Assembly: GCA_963169105.1 (NCBI GenBank)
Contig: OY720636.1
Span: 150,408,500-150,472,499, forward strand
Length of the DNA stretch: 64,000 nucleotides
Direction of reading: 5' to 3'
Source of the DNA: Ceriagrion tenellum
Lineage: Eukaryota; Arthropoda; Insecta; Odonata; Coenagrionidae
The notes under the pieces are model-generated. The model did not search any database, was not told the DNA's origin, and worked only from the letters and a program-made list of their open reading frames with translations. Of the stretch, positions 21,575 through 34,523 are shown piece by piece (within the stretch, counting starts at the first letter, position 1; each line of letters opens with the position of its first letter). The position numbers and the translations under genes are program-made.

Positions 21575-21890
21575 ATATTTGAAGCATGCTGATGTATGGC
21601 AGTGAAGGATGAACGATGGCAGTCTTGGTGCGAAGAAGATTAAGAGTACTGGAAAGGATGTTGACGATAAAAGATGAATGTCGAAAGGGCAATTAAAATC
21701 ACAAACATGGAAGTGCAAAAGAGAGCTGAAATAAAGAGTCGTGAAAATTCTTTCAAGTGGGAGCATCAAACTGTTTGGTCATGTTCTGCTACGCGGCCGA
21801 CTTTTGAAAACAATCCTGGAAGAATTCCGAGGAATCGAATAAAAATTACCGAGGAAAACCAAGCTTTATTCATGGTAAGAAATTTGTGGG
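21575..21890 (+). pseudogene. RTE-like LINE C-terminal remnant
   Basis: The plus strand reads LMYGSEG and then VRRRLRVLERMLTIKDECRKG near 21592-21680 (the YG-E-WT and R-L-ER-LR pattern). In another frame it reads KLFGHVLLRGRLLKTILEEF near 21768-21830 (compare the WFGHV-R---GRLL-TILEG pattern of such elements). The order and spacing fit the end of an RTE-type ORF with a frameshift between the two blocks. Confidence 0.5.
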
Positions 21891-21899
21891 GGACATTAA

Positions 21900-22760
21900 A
21901 ATTGAGGAGTGAAGCGGTTTCCTGAGATGAGAGTACAATAGAGTTATGCGAAAACCGGCCTTCGTGCTGATAACTGCTGATGCTGATGGGACTTCCCTGT
22001 TTGAATTGAGGTCATCTGCGCTTTCTGCAAACTGTAGTATATCTTTTGTAAAGTAAGTTGATATTGCTCTCCTAATGTCATATTTCGGCGTGCCACATCA
22101 GAGGATTGGCTGATGCTGAAAATCAGTTACATAAATATGTTGGCATGGTTGTGTACTCATTCTGAAACTATTTAAGAGACTTTTCAGTTGGATCATATCT
22201 AGGTATCGCTGTGGAGTCATGATAAGACGTCCACGAGTATCATCGCCGTTTTCACTCAAGTTGAATCAGACTTCATTTTGAAGGATGGGCGCCTCACATA
22301 TGGTCGCCTATTGTCAGTCTTCGTCTCTCCTCTGGGGCAGCGTATTTGACACACCTCCTGAATAAATGGCATTGTGATAGTGCATCATTCTCTCCAACGG
22401 TATAATAGAATGCCAAATAGTTTTATGCTCTACAAAAATGAAACAAAAATCTGCCATGACAGCCGACTCCTGTGCAACCGGAAATGGAAACATAGCCTCG
22501 TAGGAGTATTCTGATTTCTGTAAAGGATGACCTGGTTTTGGCAACAAGAAACCCAGGTTCATGTTCTTATTAATGGAGAAAACTATCTCGCTATTCTTGA
22601 ATTTTTGAATGCTCCCAATTTTTTTTGCTCCAATGCTCCAAAACTTTTTTTATAAGTTTTATTACGGAGCTCTATGGTGCAATGACTTCATTTCAAGGCA
22701 GAAAATTATTTGCTGCGTCAAATTTGGCCTTACCTGTGATATTATAAAGTTGCTATGCTG
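21900..22760. other. No feature recognised
   Basis: Unique DNA. Nothing coding or repetitive is recognised. Confidence 0.35.
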
Positions 22761-22949
22761 ACCTCAAAATGGAAATGATCTTGTTTTATCAAACTTTTAT
22801 ATCATTTAAAGCAAATGCGGAAGTACTTTGGTGCAGCCTGTATTTGAGATGGATTTCAGCGTTTCTCGTGGTCATCTCTCTTAAACCGGTCTTCCGATTA
22901 TACCGATTTTTAGCTATCCGAGACAAGCCATGGAACTTCACTTTTACGG

Positions 22950-23030
22950 AGTCACCCGAAATGCACAATTGTGCGCAATCCCGGTCAAGGCGGATGGTTT
23001 TTTTCTCAGTGGAATTTCGCATGGTCTTCC
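22950..23030 (+). repeat. Possible SINE fragment (B-box half)
   Basis: AATCCCGGTCAAGGCGGATGG near 22977, followed by GTGGAATTTCGCATGG, resembles the segment after the B box of the tRNA-derived SINE at 43.2 kb (AATCCCGGTCAA, then CATGGCGAATTTC). The B box itself is incomplete. Weak. It lies inside a 178-codon open frame (22769-23305) that I do not believe is a gene. Confidence 0.3.
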
Positions 23031-23319
23031 GATTTTTATGGACTATTCAATCTTCCGTCCAATTTTGCCCGTTTCGCAATCACTATAAAATTCTCTTTTG
23101 TTCTGTAACGCTATCTGTATTGTCAAAAATATGTTCCTTAACGATTTTTTGTGCTAAATATTTAACTTTTGGGTCGTTCAATAATTTTTACACCAAACCA
23201 TACGATAAGTACTTAAAACGCGGTAAATGTTTCGAGCTTACAACGAGATGGTCAACATATCGCATGCAATTTACAAGAGCCTCATTGTTTTTGCCCCAAC
23301 GGTGAGGTGAATCTCTTTG

Positions 23320-24050
23320 GCCCGAGCGTGCGTGTAATTTATTGGAATCCATAATTTTCTTTCCTCTCTTTCGTGGAGTGAGGGTTGGAGGGAGATCCGC
23401 GATTGATTCTGAGAACTTTGGGCGCCCGAGGCCGCTGCAGGAGTTAGTTCGCGCGGAGGAAGGAATACCTTCACCGCGGAGGAAGTACCATCCTTCCTTC
23501 CCGCCCACCCCCCTCTCCAACTTAATGAATAATTTCCTCTTTGCATGGATAATTTAAAAGCTTTTTTTTCCCGCGGCAAATTCACTTGGGTAGAGGGAAG
23601 TTGTCTGAGCCAACTTTGGGTAGCTAACTTTGCGAGCGAATGAAAGTTTTATTTAATACTCTAGGACGACACGGCTATGAATAATCAGTTTAAAAGGCCC
23701 TTTCCGGAGCCAGGCTTGGAGTCGCCTACGCCGCCATCATGCCTTCGCCTTCCCTTTCCCCTCCCCTTCCCATATTCCCTGGCCATCATTCCACCCCTTC
23801 CATCTCTCCTCCCGTGGAATGTGTGTATGTGTGTGTGAGAGGAGGCTGCCGTGCAGCATTATGGAGTGCGGTGCGTGTGTGCGGGCGCTTGGAAATCTCC
23901 TCCGAAACCGGATGCATGCTTGCAAGACGTCTTTGCTTAACAGGAAAGGGAGGGAGAGGGGGACTAGGAGCGGGAGGCCTATAATGGAGAAGAGAATTCG
24001 CATCTCACTCTGCATGCCAATAAAAGCATTTGCATGATAATTATACACAC
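23320..24050. other. GC-rich islands without a gene
   Basis: Two GC-rich stretches (about 23370-23520 and 23700-24000) with a TGTGTATGTGTGTGTG run near 23820. Open frames on both strands have biased composition and no domain. Confidence 0.35.
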
Positions 24051-24059
24051 TTGAAACCT

Positions 24060-27000
24060 GTTACCGAACATGGTTTCAGCGAATAATTACCACTTTCGTG
24101 GTACAAATGGGTTTTGAGAGAGTCAAGGGAAAGGTCGATCGAGGGGTTCGGGAAATCGCCCGTGGCTCATATTCGCTCTTTTGTAAGATGTTTGCATTAA
24201 ATAATAATATGCCGTAAAATAATATGAAGTGAAATTATCAGTCTTGGAACGAAAAAATGCTTGGCAATTCTATTTCACCAAATGACTTCTTCGTAAAGCA
24301 GTTAGTTTTTTCGGAGATACATTGTGAAACATAAACGGGTGTGTTCCTAGGTTTCTCAGTGAGTTACTGACAGCTTACTTGTGCAGTAGCTGGCTAAAAA
24401 GATCTAAATGGTATTCATAGAGTACTTATAGTCTCAGCTGCTAAAATTTCCGAAATTGTTGGTGCAAATGTTTCTCTCGAGAATGGCATCTGCGGTGTGT
24501 AATATTGTTTCTGCACCAAATGAACATTTGAATTTTTTCTTAATATGAAACGACGTGTTTTGGTTTTTACCTGTGCTTCACAAAAAGTTCATTGAAGTGA
24601 TGTTGTCAAAAGTGAAGGATTGATTGGGAAAATGTTTGCAATAGTATGTGTCATTATGAACTCTTCAGCTCTTTTTTGCCCTCCAATAATTAGTGCCAGG
24701 CCGCCGCACACTATCATAAAATGCGTTGGTATTGTAGGTGTGGTGACTGTATCATGACTTGTCAGTTTAATTTTCAAATTCGATAATCTTTATCGGAGTT
24801 TATATCTAAAACCGTATGGCATTAACCCAAGCTTATCACACTTTTTATCTTAACTGTCGTATAAGATATCATTTTATTAACTTGCGAGCACATTTTAGCT
24901 GTCTTAGAAGTTGCACTAAGTAAGATTTCTTTCACACAGCAAGGTCTGAGGGTGGTACAAGCACCAATATTACTTCATTGATGGTTCAGGAAATATGTTA
25001 CGTTTATTAACATTCAGATGCGTTTTCCTAGGAGATATTATGCAATTCCCTCACGTTATGATAATAAAAACACCGCTCTGTTTCCATTTATTCGCTGGTT
25101 CATCAATCGTAGAACTGTTATTTTTATGTCAAGTAATGATAAACGTATGAGAGAAATGTATTATTCCAGTTTTTGAGTGATTTCATATATATTTTGGGTT
25201 AAGTTTTTCTATGAATGCTCTGTTTTCTCCTCCACCTAATTCAATGATCGAAAAAAATTATAGTGTCAAATATTCTGAAATAATCACGACGCCGTCTGCT
25301 CTACCGTGTGCAAGTTCATTTGTTTTTTCCAGTACTCGTTTATTTTAATAATGTTTTCCGTAGATGTGATTTTTAAAAATCGAGAAACGATGAATACCTT
25401 TAGGTAGATCCAATTTTTGTTTAAAGCTAAACTCTATCCTCAATTAAATGTCTGTATTTAGTAGGAGACAGTTTGAAGTAGTGAAGTTGCATCAACTGGT
25501 TTTGGTGACTTGGGGACTGTTAACCTTTAGGAGGTATGAAAAGAGTACTCATCAGATGAGGTGCAAAGTCAAGGCGAGAGATTTGAGATTGAAAATTATT
25601 GGTTGAGATTAATATTTATCAAAAAAAACTTAGAGGATGATGTTTCCTTGGATAAATAGCGCTGAGATTGAGTCTAACTAGAAGTTGGGCCCATGATGAA
25701 CTCACTGAACCCTTTAGATCTCATTTCTTTGCTTAAGTCACGATACCACCCGAAAAACTGTTTTCTCCAAATATGTTATTCATTTGACGAGTGGTGGTGG
25801 TGGTAGCAATGGTTTGGGTAAATGATAGTCATTTTCAGGATTGGTCCAAGGGGGGGAGTTGGCTTCCCAGTTAGCAGTTTCCCCAACGGCATCCACTGAG
25901 AATATCCCCGACGTTCTTGGTGGAAGTTTTTGCGAGGGTCATCGTGGACAATATATTAATTTCAATGTACAATTCAAGCTGCATCCTCTGAGTCTTCGTA
26001 TATTTTCTGGAGAAAATATACGGCGACGCAGGAGATGTTGGAGTATGGAGGGGGCTGAGTGAAAGATTTTTAAGTGAATAACAAAGTATTCGTTTAGCAT
26101 CGAGACTGCAGAAAGTGAGAATTTTCAATTTCTGTATACAAATATTAATGACCTAATAATGGTCTTGATGCGACTTCCAAATTCCTCTCACCCACCCTTT
26201 CCTTTGCGACTCTATCAATACGCTGGGACGCAATCTCTTGTCAACTCGACCAATTCCTTCCTGCGCAACGGAAAATAGGTGCCTTGCAGAAAAAGGTGAT
26301 TCCTTGGTTCTTATCTTAGATTATGTATGTTTATCATTAGAATTTTTAACTTGGTTGATGAACATTGTGATGACGATTCTCAAGACAGTGCTAATTATTA
26401 TAAGGAAGAAAGGCTTCTTTAGAGCGTTAGAGTGACCGAATTTTATATGTTTTCCATGCACGACTCATGTGTCTTCAATGAACCTCGGAAATGTTTGTTT
26501 CCTCGCATCGATTTCACCCGCAATGGATATTTAAATTCTAATATTCGGGGTAAGAGAAATATCCATAGCAACGAACCCTGCAGTGTAATTGTCCATCTGT
26601 ATAACAATCTCTTTTTTGAAGCGCACACGTCAATTCATTTTCTTAGCATGTCACTTCGGCTGAATGATTAAGAGCTCCAACTTTAATAATTGCGAGAAAC
26701 AATAAAAATTTCTCGCCCATTTCTTGGGTTGACCTTGGTAAATTTACTCGGTCATTTTTCTGAGGAGTTCATATTATTCCCAGTTGTGAATTACTGGCCT
26801 CTATTTTGGGAATTTCCGAATGTATGTCGCCATTTCGCGTGTCACCATTTAAAGTATCCCATTGTCCATCCTTCAAATCTCCCCCGTCTTTATAATCATG
26901 TACTTTTGGAGTACACGATCTATAATGTAATAAAAAGTGGCACCAGCAGGCTTGATAGCACTTGACTGCTCGTTTGATTACTTAATAATGGCTCCGAACG

Positions 27001-27280
27001 TTTCTTCTGGAAACCTTTCGAGTACTTTTTCCTAGATGAAAGCGCTGGCTGCTTTGAAAGTGTATTCATGACGAAATAGTTCCTGAGTGATATTCGTAAG
27101 ATTATTTAATAAACAGATAAATGAAAAGTTTTATTACATTCTCAGCAAATTTCAAAGTGTATTTCAGGATATTCCTGGGTTTCAAATTATCGTCCCTTAA
27201 CTATTTCCCCTTTTCAATTGAACGCTTTTACACTAACAAAATCAATTGGCTGTGGCTTTACGTTGTGAAACAAGAACGTA
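24060..27280. other. Long AT-rich region with no recognisable feature
   Basis: About 3.2 kb without retroelement motifs, inverted termini or convincing exons. Several frames of 60-90 codons exist but none shows a domain or pairs with good splice sites that I could identify. It may be intron or intergenic DNA. Confidence 0.4.
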
Positions 27281-27283
27281 TTA

Positions 27284-27443
27284 CTCACAGTGAAAACGAT
27301 GTCCGATGTCACTAAGTTATCTATTGCTGTCAACCGGTTTCGATGGCCATTCCTGTTAATCTTGAGAATGACGCTATAGCCGTCGAAACCGGTTGACAGC
27401 TATAATGAACCTTAGTGACATCGCACATCGTTTTTCTTGTGAG
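27284..27443. repeat. Imperfect palindrome with Penelope-tail-like arms
   Basis: The 64-bp left arm (27284-27347) is the reverse complement of the right arm (27379-27443) with roughly 85% identity and a 31-bp spacer. Each arm carries CGAAACCGGTTGACAG, CTTAGTGACATCG and ACATCGTTTT in outward order. CTTGAGAATGACGC-(N)-GCCGTCGAAACC at 27361-27388 forms a short GACG/CGTC hairpin directly before GAAAC, the arrangement seen in Penelope tails. Confidence 0.7.
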
Positions 27444-27449
27444 TTGTAC

Positions 27450-28720
27450 TTTTACTGTAGATGGCAGTGTTGTATCGAGTATTGGCAAGGTTGTTTGATA
27501 TGGAATTTATTCTTTCTTTTATTCAGATATTGTCAACGTAATCACATTCACCACTTTTGTCCTTATTTTTCAATCTTGCCTATTAGCACAGCATAAGTTA
27601 TTCAATGTTTTTGTTGATTTGACTGTGCATTCGCATTGAAAGTGACGAATTGTGCCACGTATTTCCTGATGATTCGCTGATTCAGTTGAGTGTGCTATGG
27701 TTAAGTAAGTAAATTATAATTAATTAATGGAGGCCGTATGGAGAAAATGTTTGCGAAAGACTCACATTGATATAGCTACGGATATATCATGTAGAACCGC
27801 CTTGGAGTATTGGTACATTCATCACTGGTATTTTCGGTAGTACCGGTTGCTATTTGCACTCAGTAGTACTAAAATAAGAAAAAAAATTCTACCAGTAAAC
27901 TGGTACTTTTTTCTCACTTCTACCTGTTAGGATATTGCTAAAGGCATGGGTGAGGGGTGACTTCCTCGTCACACTCTCTTGTTCGTTCTAGCTCCAATCT
28001 TTCCGATGACTTGCAAATGAGAAAACTTACTATTTAAGGAGTTGATAGATTACTATTCTGTCGTGAAAACTATTCCAAGTTTTCTCATTAATTGTTCCAT
28101 TAACCGTTCTTGGATCTCATTCCTCAAGTATAAGATTGTCTCCAGGCATTGTTTGTTTTTGAGTTTCATTTTTCATAATCGCCCGTGAAGTGGGTTTTAA
28201 ACGGCCCTTGGACTACGCCTGTCAACCTCTCGCGTTTTGTCCTTCCAAGTTCTTCCAAATATCTCTCGAAATCTCAGATGTAATTATGCGTGTAAAAAAG
28301 TGAGAATTTTCGTTATTCTTGTACATACAGCCATCTTCAATGCATGCATTCTCATTGCTCGTCCTTATTCCGTCTCACATTTATCCATAGTTGGCTAAGT
28401 ATTTCAATTGTTATATGGTTAAATTTCATTCAGCGTGCGCAAATTAATGTCCATGTTTTCATGGCCTCTTTGGCCATTTCTTAATTAGTTCTTTGAGTCC
28501 GAGCCATTATGTTTCATCAATCTCAGGTTTCGTAAATAAACTCTATGGGTGTGCCTGGAGACGACAAACTGAGAACGGCCTCCCTGTCTGAACGGTCTGC
28601 TTGTCACACATAAATTAATCACTTGCCCATCAACAAACATATAGAAATCCTTCAAATGTGGGCAAAACATAAAAAACATCAAATGATTACAATTCGGGAC
28701 AATTGGTCCCTTCAAATACC
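27450..28720. other. No feature recognised
   Basis: AT-rich unique DNA. No coding or repeat signature. Confidence 0.35.
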
Positions 28721-28739
28721 TCACATCGAGTGTCGTAAA

Positions 28740-30050
28740 CGGTGGGTGTCGTCTATATTCCCGGCGCCACGCCCCAACGCCTGTTTATTTCGTCCTTCCC
28801 TGTCCGGTTGCTTTCTGCGTTTATGGTGCTCTCAGCTGTTCCGCTGCTAATCCCGCTTCTGTCTATCGGTAATTCGTACGGCTGCTCCCCGGCTATCGCT
28901 GGCTGCTACTGCTTGGTGACTATACTGACCCCTCCGGATATCAGCACGCACGTTGCACAATATAATTAAATCACTTCTTCTGGTTCGCACGGACTAAATA
29001 AGGTTAACTTCTTCTTTGGCCGATTATAGTTTAATTGAGACCACGTTCGGTCATGATAACGTGCAATATCCTACTTATGCAATTCTACGCTCCGGCATAG
29101 TGACGTGCAGCACTCGGGGTTTTACAGACAGTCCAGTCTACGTGCTCGCGTTTGCTTGTATACTGTTTTTGTCTACCCATTGTTATCCATCTAGAAGTTT
29201 CTATGTTACGTAGGTACTTCCTCTCCTCGTATTCCGGCTTCTTGAACATTCTATACATTGTTAAATTTTCCACTTGTTCGCTAACTCCCGCCACGTGATT
29301 CCCAATATCTAGGAATGCGTAATATTATAATTCTTTAAATATAAATAAATGTTCTAATGATACAAAATCAATATAACTGAATAATCTGCGTCACCTTATG
29401 TCTAATTTGGCTGCCGGGGTTTCAAAAATATACATAAATGTTTTTATACGTTGCCGTAGCTGAGATGTGAATACATTACAAGGTATACCTACATTATGAA
29501 TATATTTGTGAGCATTTTTGAGCTTGTCGACCATTTTTTAGTGTTAAGATTTTCTTAAGAGCAAGTTTAAATTTGAATTACTTCGCCACGAGTGTGACAT
29601 CTCAAAAAACAAAGATAAATAGTCACTTTGATTGGTATTTATATCTCGTGGTGGTGGTCGTCTCCTGTTCTTCAGCTAGTAGTACCCTCAGAAAATTGAA
29701 GGAACTGCAGAAAAACACGCGCAGCAACTTCAGCGAAAGTGCGTACCATGACGAATAACATGGCCGAGGGGTTCCGAGCGAGTGTCTCCCTTTTTAAACC
29801 ACCATTTCGGTGTATGTATTTCTTCTGGAAAAGTCTTATCTTTCCTTTCTCATTGCTCTCTGTGCGTGCTTCGGCGTAACTTTATGATCGCGTGTGCGTG
29901 TCATCCCGCGCATGTCCGTGTCGACTGTCCTCGTCGTTGTCGTCGAAGCGACGACCGCCCTCGAAAAGTTTTGCGGAGGTTATGTAAGAGGGATTGTGTT
30001 TGTGAGACGGGAAAGAAACGGGAGACAATGAGGAAGGGAGGGAGATGAAA
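28740..30050. other. Mixed unique DNA; no gene recognised
   Basis: 28750-28950 is GC-richer, with CGGTAATTCGTACGG and similar words. It could be the edge of an LTR, but no TG...CA boundaries or primer site were found. The remainder is unique, with small frames lacking domains. 29880-30000 is CpG-rich. Confidence 0.3.
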
Positions 30051-30059
30051 CCGTCATTG

Positions 30060-30780
30060 AACTCAGCAAAAACCCGAAAACATTACGTGGAGTAAGAGGG
30101 GGGGGAAGAGAGGTGAAAGGCGTGTTATGCCTGCAGGGTGCGGAAGTGGTGCGAGGGTGGTGGAGAGGGGAGGAGAAGGGAGTGGGTGTGGGAGGAAAAC
30201 GCGAGAGAAATCGAAATGGATGACGTCCATCAAACTTTATATCGACAAACACGATAGAGAACTCCATTACATATGGGTTTTACGCATCCGGGATTGGGGA
30301 GAAAAAAAATGGACGAGGGAAAGAGTTGGAAAGTGTTTTTTTCTTCTTTTCTTTTCACCAAGCAGCGTGGGGTGGAGGGTGGGCGGGAGCGGGGTGGAAG
30401 GCGTTGAGGGGGGTCGAATGGGGGGGGGAGCATTTTGAGGAGTTTTTAAAAAGGTTGGCGAGATGGTCGGGAGGGGGGGGGGTGTTCCTTGTGGGAGGAG
30501 GGGAATGCGTGGCAGAGACTGCCGTCGACTCGATAAAGGGGAGAGAGGGTGGGGTGAATGGGAGCGGGGTGTCCTCGCTTTGGATGCCTTCCAAGGAGGT
30601 GCGGGAAGGGAGACAGTGGTGCGTGGCGAGGGGAAGAGGCGGGGATTGGAATGAGAAGAGGCAGTTTGGGTGCAGGCGGATTGTGGCGCACAGGGAGTGG
30701 GGGAGAGCGGTGGACGGATGAGACGTGTTACAGTTTGTTGTCGTCTTCTTCTTCTCTTCCTTCGCCCCTCATCCCGAACG
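30060..30780. other. Purine-rich (plus strand) GC island
   Basis: Dense G/GA runs on the plus strand, including GGGGGGGGG near 30471, produce overlapping Pro-rich frames of up to 178 codons on the minus strand and Gly/Arg-rich frames on the plus strand. None has a domain, and the simplest explanation is skewed base composition. Confidence 0.4.
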
Positions 30781-31090
30781 ATGAGCGGGAGTGCAGCGTG
30801 CATGCGGCACTTTTTTTATTACTATGTGATACTGCTTTCTCGATATCCATCAGTCAAATAAAAAATATTCTTGCACTACTAGTTAATGTTGGTATGTGTA
30901 TGAAATAGTTTCAGGGGTAACTTGGTGGATATTGATATTTACGTCACTCCGAACTCCTCCACCTCTGTATGTTCCCTCCCTTACCCTCTCCGCCGTCAGA
31001 ACCTACCCTCCCCTTTATCCCATTCTCCTCCCCCCACCTATCTGTGTTTTGTTAATGGGTATATAGAGAACTGGAAATTTAATATTTGTA

Positions 31091-31127
31091 CCTTGAGAAT
31101 GACATAAAGTGTCGAAACCATGGTCGG
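31091..31127 (+). repeat. Isolated Penelope-tail-like hairpin motif
   Basis: CTTGAGAATGAC, then ATAAA, then GTGTCGAAACCATGGTCGG. The first 12 bases and GTCGAAACC match the motif at 27361-27390. GACA/TGTC can pair immediately before GAAAC, and CCATGG/GTC follows. I take it as a remnant of the same element family. Confidence 0.4.
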
Positions 31128-31129
31128 TG

Positions 31130-32700
31130 TGGGAATTTACTATCGTCTTTTCATTCTTAACAGTGTGGACGTTGATCTGTGTAGACGAAATTCATGACGC
31201 TCGTTATGTTGGCAGAACTCTTAAAGACGCCGAAAGATTACGTGAGAGGGCCATTTAAACAGATTCCCCGATGTATATCTTAACGAGCTGGCCAAAGCAT
31301 CTCTTTAATTCCCTATTCGCATTTGTTTCCCGTTATTGCTTATCAGAAAATAATGCGCGCTCTCAGAAGTTTGTCGAAACACAGCTCCATGATATTTAGT
31401 ATTTATGGTTTATTCACTTTGGAAGTATAACAACAGAAACTTTTTTAGTTATTGCTAACTCTCTTTCAGCCGCTCGCCTTCCGCGCCTGCGCACAGACTT
31501 TGATCTCTCCTGGTTGTGGCGTGTGGCACCATTGTCCGGCAGCCCGGCGCCAGAGTGGCCGATTGAATACTCTGTGTAGCATCGTTCGGGACAATGCGAC
31601 TTTGTACCCGACATATCCCCACGGTCGGTATCTTCCGCAAATTATGAAAGTGAAATAAGCTTCCGCAAGAGGTAGCGTAATTGCTCATTTTTGCGGTATC
31701 CGGCAGTCTGCTACGTTGCTTCTTTAACGAAAAGAAACGAACGAACAAGTTTAAGTTTTGTGTAATTTGGTGGTCATTAATTACGCTCGCTTGCTCCTGA
31801 CGTAAAGTCTCCACGTGTTAAGGTTTGATCATCTTCTAATAAAGCTTTTGAAAGAGTATTCGGCAAGATAAAAATTAATTGTCGTCTGTAAAAGTAATAA
31901 CTTGGAAGTAGGGAGGTACGATTCGCAAATAATGTCTTTTACCTACTGCACCATGTTTACGTAGCCAAACCTGCACTTGAACTGTGCTCTGGTGTGGCTG
32001 TGAATCCATAACGATGACAACTGTAGAGAAAAAGTGATTGCAGACCATGTAGAATGATGAAGATCAAATGGGCGCAGAAAATTACGAAGTAATCCCAAGT
32101 AGAGATTGAAAGAAAATGTATGTGATGACCACGGCGAAGAGGTAGACTCATTAATTGGGAACATTATTCAAAACTATAGCCTTCTAAACACAGTATTTAA
32201 TAGTAATAAAAATAGTACAGAGAAATAAATGGGAAAAGTTTTTGAGGAGGAAAATACACGGCATACTTCAGAAAATGACGAGGGATTTCAAAGTGAATAT
32301 TTATTGATGAATGAAGTGGTTGGCAGAGAGGAATTAGAGCGGAGTAAACCGACTAGCATTTCCCAATTTCAATTCCTTGAATTGGATTGATGTCAGCATA
32401 TGAACTCTGTCCGCACCGAGAGCCTTCCCTCCAAAGGAAGCGAAGGGCGAGATCGGAAGAGTCAAAGCAGTGTCAGAGAAGAAAGACAGGGAGGGAGGGA
32501 ACCTTCGAATTTGAGGTGACTTCCACCTTGAGCGCCTACTACCGGCTACGTCATGGTTATGCGATTGGAATTCTGGTTAGGGGGTCGAGAGGTCCTTGAG
32601 TCACCTAATTGTAAATATTGGCGTTCATACGAGGGTATGAGAGAGCGATCTGGCCTACTGTATAAGGAAACTCTTTCATAATTGACCGAAACACAACAGA
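31130..32700. other. No gene recognised; short GC-rich patch
   Basis: 31470-31620 is GC-rich and includes CGCGCCTGCGCACAG, close to an NRF-1-type promoter word, but no gene starts nearby that I can recognise. The minus-strand 119-codon frame (31814-31455) has no domain. 31820-32700 is unique DNA. Confidence 0.3.
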
Positions 32701-32711
32701 AAATGGAATAC

Positions 32712-32794
32712 AATTTGCTTTTGTAACAGTTCTAGCAGAAGTAGTAGTAGTAACTAGCACTTGTAATTTGCTTTTGTAATAGTTCTAGCAGAAG
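32712..32794. repeat. Two-copy 30-bp direct repeat
   Basis: AATTTGCTTTTGTAA followed by (C/T)AGTTCTAGCAGAAG occurs at 32712-32741 and again at 32765-32794 with one mismatch. The period of 53 bp indicates a local tandem duplication with a diverged linker. Confidence 0.8.
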
Positions 32795-32929
32795 GGCTGT
32801 TTTAGGTCAATGTAAATAAACTTAAACTGCATGTGACGAAGGTAGCGAAAATATTTTTACGTCAGCTGAAAGTTACGTTAATTTTGCGTCTACTTGTGAG
32901 TACCTTATCTAGGAAATAGAATTTTCTAC

Positions 32930-33375
32930 TTCTACATCTACATACTAACCCGCGAGCCGCCACTTGGGCGTGTGGCACTGGGTGGTAGGTCACCAGCCGT
33001 GTAAAGATGTAAAAGTTTTGGAGGTAAAATGGTGACATGCCCTACGAGGGTGTATTTGGAGGAGCTCAGTTTTTAATGTGGTCACTTATTGTGCGCGGAA
33101 AGAACAAGTTTTTGTACCTATCTGTTCGTCAGAGTATCTCTTTATTTTATTGCATCTTTCAGACCTAGAAGTGTAGTGAGGTGTCATGATAATATTCTCT
33201 GTGTCGCTCTGAAAAATATCAGTTCTCAATTAATCAAGCAGCCTAAGCCTAGCGTGCAGCCTCCGAGTTTCTAGGGTCTCCCACCTTAATCCCTCTAACA
33301 GTTGTGTAACACTATATGTTCGTTAGTAGCAGTTTGTAACGAAGCGTGCTCCTTTCCTTTGTATTTTGCAACTTT
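32930..33375 (-). mobile_element. CR1-family LINE 3' end, minus strand
   Basis: The 3' tail (plus-strand TCTACATCTACATACTA) begins at 32930, followed by GCCGCCACTTGGGCGTG, GGTCACCAGCCGTGTAAAG and GGTGACATGCC. The C-terminal coding block (DKFRT, TPHY and SRS-type words, frameshifted) runs to about 33375, where the copy is 5'-truncated. It is very similar to the copies at 17.6 and 58.0 kb. Confidence 0.85.
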
Positions 33376-34515
33376 TTTGGTTGAATCTTTATGGATTAAT
33401 TTATGGAATTTAAAGCATATTTCAATCTTAATTCCTTAAATATATTTCAAATATGTTGGGTATAATATTAAAACTTGCGAACCTTTTCCCTTGCAGAGGA
33501 CTATTTTGGTGGAAGTTAATGGAGGTACTGGAAAATTAAGGAGACGAGGAGGAAGGTTGTGCCAAGGCTCAAAATTGAAAATCAGTGAAAAGAAAATGAT
33601 AGAGGGAATTGGAATATTTCCTAAATTCTAAAGTATATCACTGAAGTTCTCTTAAATTTATGCAGAGTTGTATTTGAAATTCCTTTGAAGACGTACATTG
33701 AGGCCCAAAGTTATATTTTGACATGAAAATTACTTATTTTAATGAAGTACTACGACAAAAAGACTCAAATCGTTTTCAAATATTGGTTAGTATTTGTAGT
33801 TTGAGCAGTATTTAATTATTATTGGGAAAGGCTTGCGGAAAATACAAAAAGTAGAAATTATGTGCTTTGTTATTTAGATAATAAAAACTATGACATTATG
33901 TCGTGATACTACGAATGCTCTCTCTTCGTTTTCCTATTTTTATCAACTCATTATACAAATCGATCGACTGATAACTAATGCTGGGGCTCTTCTTCCATAT
34001 TGCAAGTATTTTCTTCATACTTCTTGTTTCTTTCACCATTATGTACGCAATTTTTAGAATATTCTGGTAATATATAGTATAAGAACGTTTAACAAATGAT
34101 TTTTGGGTCAGCAGTTGCAATTTTTTCGGATGAGACATTAGGTACACCACTCAATATCATCGATTTTCATCCTAGTCCAAGAGGTTTTGAACTATTTCAT
34201 GACATTTGTTGTAAATTTTACAATTTCTCTCAGCCTGCTTGTGCGTTATTGATGAATGAGTTCTTATTATCATGCTTCGCATTTTTATTAGCTTTTATAT
34301 CCATTAATTATCATTACATTGAAGTTCAGTGAAGGGTGACTCAAGTCACCTGAAAAAAGCTTGATATTTCAATGATTCAGAGGCAATTTACGTCGCTGGT
34401 TGAGTTATAACAGAATGAAGGGAACATCTGTTCTCGTGACCAGCAAATTTATAATTGATAAATCAGGGAAACCTATTGAGGAAACCAATGAGGTGGTTTG
34501 TTTTTTTTACAATTT
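33376..34515. other. No feature recognised
   Basis: Strongly AT-rich unique DNA without repeats or exons that I could recognise. Confidence 0.4.
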
Positions 34516-34523
34516 TTCTTATG

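Noticed and set aside
22769..23305. 178-codon plus-strand ORF
   Set aside because: The sequence is Phe/Ser/Tyr-rich with no domain, the opposite strand is also open, and a likely SINE fragment lies inside.
30267..30803. 178-codon minus-strand Pro-rich ORF
   Set aside because: It is the complement of a G-rich tract, low in complexity.
31470..31500. NRF-1-like promoter element
   Set aside because: It is a single GC-rich word with no gene start nearby.
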